DNA of 64,000 nt, taken from NCBI GenBank assembly GCA_017562135.1, contig QEYB01000180.1, positions 744,001 through 808,000 of the forward strand, given 5' to 3'. The notes beneath the pieces are model-generated. The model had not been told where the DNA came from. It made no database searches and was given only the letters and a program-made list of their open reading frames with translations. Positions 61,259 through 64,000 of the stretch are shown here, piece after piece. The first letter of the stretch is position 1. Each line of letters starts with the position of its first letter. Source of the DNA: Dipylidium caninum (lineage: Eukaryota; Platyhelminthes; Cestoda; Cyclophyllidea; Dipylidiidae). The translations under genes and the position numbers were made by a program.

Positions 61259-62878
61259 ATGGTGAACAAATTCCTGTGTATCGCTGCCTTCGCCGCCACA
61301 GCGAAAACATTTATAGCGATTCTATTAGTAAGTTCATATATTACCAAAATAACCCACCAATCATAGGCGATATTCAGTTTGCTTCCTAATCACAAAGCCG
61401 ATGCATTTAATCCCCCCGAAGATGCATGCATATCCCCAATCGACTGCACACTTCGCATAATTTTGGACGGATTCCACAAATGGGACGCCATTCATTTTCA
61501 CTTTATAGCTTTACACGGTTACCTCTACGAAAACTCGCTTGCTTTTTTCCCTCTTTTCCCACTATTGCTAAGGTTCTTTTCCAATTTGTCACATTCCTTC
61601 TTTCCATGGTGGAGCTTTTGGACTCACACTGTCCTAACCGGTGTTTTCATGAATTTAGTCTTCAATATCATTTGTGCAGTTCAATTGTACCGTCTTTCAA
61701 AACTACTATTGAGAAGTAGTTCACTGGCATTTGCTTCCGCTATCCTTTTTGTAGTCAACCCTGCCTCGGTCTTTTTTGCTACGGTTTATTCGGAGTCGCT
61801 TTACAGCCTTCTATTTTTCTCTGCTCTCATTTACATCTACCAAGGTAATCATGTGAGCGCGTGCCTACTCCTTTCTTTGGCGGTTTTCTGCCGTAGTAAT
61901 GGGCTGACTAACTGTGGATACGTTTGCTTCCCCCATTTTATCCTTCTTGCTAATCATTTGATGTCTATTTATAGAGGACGACGTAATGAACCCCACAGTT
62001 GCTCCTTGCTATTCGTTTGCAACACCTTGGTTGAGGTGGTTTATCGTTTTGTGATCTTTTTTACGGTAGTTCTTTGTGTTAGCTTTCCATATTTGCTCTA
62101 TCAGTACTACGCTGGTTTTCTTTATTGTTCCGCCCTCCCAAAGTCCACCTCATTAGGGATTATTCTACCAAACAAACCTAACATTGAACTAGAGAAAATC
62201 GCCTCCGAACTCGGTGTTCGCACACCGTACACGGTTAATTCGTCGTTGCCCGTGTGGTGTGCCGGGGTGCCATGGTCTTCATACACACTTCTTCAGAAGA
62301 ACTTCTGGGATGTTGGTGCTTTCAATTACTATCAGTGGAAGCAGTTGCCAAACTTCCTTTTAGCCCTGCCGGCGCTTTACCTGGTTGTCAAAACAGTATT
62401 TCTATTCGGGCGGGACGCTCCGAAATCGCTGGTATCTCTCGGCTTATTTGGGGAACATATAAAACAACAGCTCTTGGTCCCGCATATTTACCATGTGGTT
62501 GCTCTCTCGCTGTACGGCATCGTCAACGTTCATATTCAAGTAAGCAGTTTTTACCGTGTTAAAGTGACCGCTATTTATTGTAGCCAGGATTTATGTTTTT
62601 TTTTCGGATAGGTTCTCACCCGTCTGCTTTTTTCATCTTGTCCCGTAATTTACTGGTACTGTGCGTCTATCTTATTGAATGAACAAAATCGCATTTTTGG
62701 GCGGCCTCGTCGAAGTAAATCCAAGTTGAACTTAACGCACTGGCTGGCAAGTCCATTTCACCTTGTCAATCCGCTGAATTATCCTCCTTGGTCATTTCAG
62801 CGGGCTTTACTGTACTATTGTTACTCATATATCGTCGTCGGTTGCTTTATGCATTCTAATTTCTTGCCATGGACTTGA
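61259..62878 (+). CDS. PIGV: GPI mannosyltransferase 2 (PIG-V)
   Basis: ER enzyme that adds the second mannose to glycosylphosphatidylinositol anchors. Three exons: 61259-61327, 61367-62539, 62612-62878. The total is 1509 nt and 502 residues, close to the human 493. The first intron is 39 nt and the second 72 nt, all phase 0. A short first hydrophobic exon is followed by the luminal motif FHKWDAIHFHFIALHGYLYE, then LAFFPLFPLLLR, NPASVFFATVYSESLYSL, CRSNGLTN and, across the last junction, HIQVLTRLLFSSCPVIYW. Many hydrophobic segments fit the multi-TM glycosyltransferase fold. It is divergent from the PAQR gene. Confidence 0.93.
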
Positions 62879-63908
62879 ATTTCCTCTCCCGTTTGGACTG
62901 TGTTGAATCGTAGTTCTTTTTTCCATCCATTTGTGACCTGGACCTGGTACGCTGGTAAAAACGAGGTTGTTACTGAGTTGTTCCGATTATCCCTAATTAG
63001 CTGAAAGCTTGAGAGATTTGTTGTGATCGCTTTATGAACTTGAAACACTCATTCAAGTTGGGACTTTCAGCGGTAGATGTGTAAATTTAGATTTCTGGCC
63101 GGTGGGCAACTTTGCACCGTAATTACGCCACCAACTAGGATACGGCTCCCGAGTAACGGAACAATTAGGAACTTGGTGGCCAATCTGGCCGAGCGGAGTA
63201 ACCAGGAGCTATCTGACTTTAGCACCTTAGCAGTGTTCGTAAAGCCCCGCCGTTAAATTTCCAAATATAACAGAAAAACATGATAGATTTTCGTTAGGGA
63301 ATGATCCCAAATCTTTCATACTTTGTAACAAAGTTAGAGTCGTTCCCGTGAAAAAAGGTACATAAATCTTATGGACCACTAATTAACCCATTTACCAAGA
63401 GGGAAGTGATAGTATCGAAAATCACAACTGTAAGATTTGCCGGTGGAAATTTTGGAAAATTTTTACACAACAGTAGGAGTTAGACCGAAGCAATGGACTA
63501 AAAGGCTCATGATAATGGGGGATCTGAGAGGGAAATCATACGATGTAATCATGGGGAAGGCGTTGGGCTTCCCGGTTGTCCGAGTATTTGCAGCAAAATA
63601 AGGGCGGATTGCGAGTCGATGGGTGCCATCGAAGGAATAATAAAGGAAAATGGGGACGGATATCTTGAAGTCTACGTAACCGGATATACTGAAGCTAAAG
63701 TGATAAACAATTGGGTAACAAAATCAAATTTAGCCTAATTGGTGAATTTTGGTTACGGGAAAATCTAGATCTCGAAATGGAAGATTGGGACTGAGAAGTC
63801 GGGAAATATGAAAACTAGCTACTCTGTACATAGAGGCGCTTCGCAGTGTTTCTCGAGAAGTTAGTTATATGTATGATGAAATCTTTAAAATAATGACGAG
63901 GCACTCAC
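62879..63908. other. Downstream region, nothing recognised
   Basis: About 1 kb between PIG-V and the exon fragment at the right edge. It may include the PIG-V 3' UTR and part of an intron of the edge gene. Confidence 0.45.
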
Positions 63909-64000
63909 CCCTTGGCGGTGGCCTTGGGGGTTTTTTGGGTAGAGGAGGCGGATTTATGTCAGGAGAAGAAGTTCTTCCAGTGGCAAGTTCGGCGTCAAGA
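63909..64000 (-). CDS. Exon fragment with proline-rich SH3-ligand motifs (partial)
   Basis: Minus-strand exon that enters from the right edge and ends at a donor GTGAGT (63908-63907). The frame encodes ELATGRTSSPDINPPPLPKK followed by PPRPPPR, a typical SH3-binding proline/basic cluster. The gene cannot be identified from this fragment. Confidence 0.55.

Overview
This window is animal nuclear DNA. Every recognisable gene is a multi-exon metazoan gene with GT-AG introns, and there are no operons, CRISPR arrays or bacterial promoters. The compact introns (28, 31 and 39 nt next to kilobase introns), divergent protein sequences and long AT-rich intergenic stretches suggest a flatworm, most likely a tapeworm. 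That assignment is an inference and was not tested by any search. I rebuilt exon structures by hand from splice sites, reading phase and family conservation. In all eight complete models with clear family matches the summed exon length is an exact multiple of three.

Layout. 2-1978 (+) is the 3' end of a BEACH/WD40 protein of the neurobeachin/LRBA/NBEAL family. 4886-11317 (+) is a secreted frizzled-related protein with a Frizzled cysteine-rich domain exon and, about 5.4 kb downstream, a probable basic tail exon. 18486-13612 (-) is a 13-exon LEDGF/HDGF-related protein: an N-terminal PWWP domain, an integrase-binding-domain (IBD) fold and a long proline-rich tail. 18.5-27.7 kb is mostly non-coding, with a 57-codon ORF, a 44-nt dispersed repeat and orphan exon candidates. 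27994-37218 (+) is a PFTAIRE-type cyclin-dependent kinase (CDK14/15 class) in nine coding exons. 40224-46305 (+) is a cyclic-nucleotide-gated channel alpha-type subunit in eight exons. It converges on a Maf-family nucleotide pyrophosphatase (47483-46422, -). Then come a FAM173-type lysine methyltransferase (53382-51903, -), the CAAX protease ZMPSTE24/Ste24 (55435-54008, -), an adiponectin-receptor-like PAQR protein (59031-56785, -) and, divergently, the GPI mannosyltransferase PIG-V (61259-62878, +). The right edge carries a minus-strand exon fragment encoding SH3-ligand-like proline motifs.

The genes do not form one pathway. Shared themes are Wnt signalling (the sFRP, and a PFTAIRE kinase of the class that phosphorylates LRP6 in vertebrates) and a run of membrane or organelle housekeeping genes at the right. 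The most interesting signals are the LEDGF-like gene, whose IBD fold is recognisable but whose known partner-contact residues are changed; the 28-nt and 31-nt introns; a GC-AG intron; the sFRP with an arginine-rich tail where an NTR domain is expected; and the PFTAIRE kinase with a His/Gln insertion and a long low-complexity tail. I saw no clearly novel multi-gene system.
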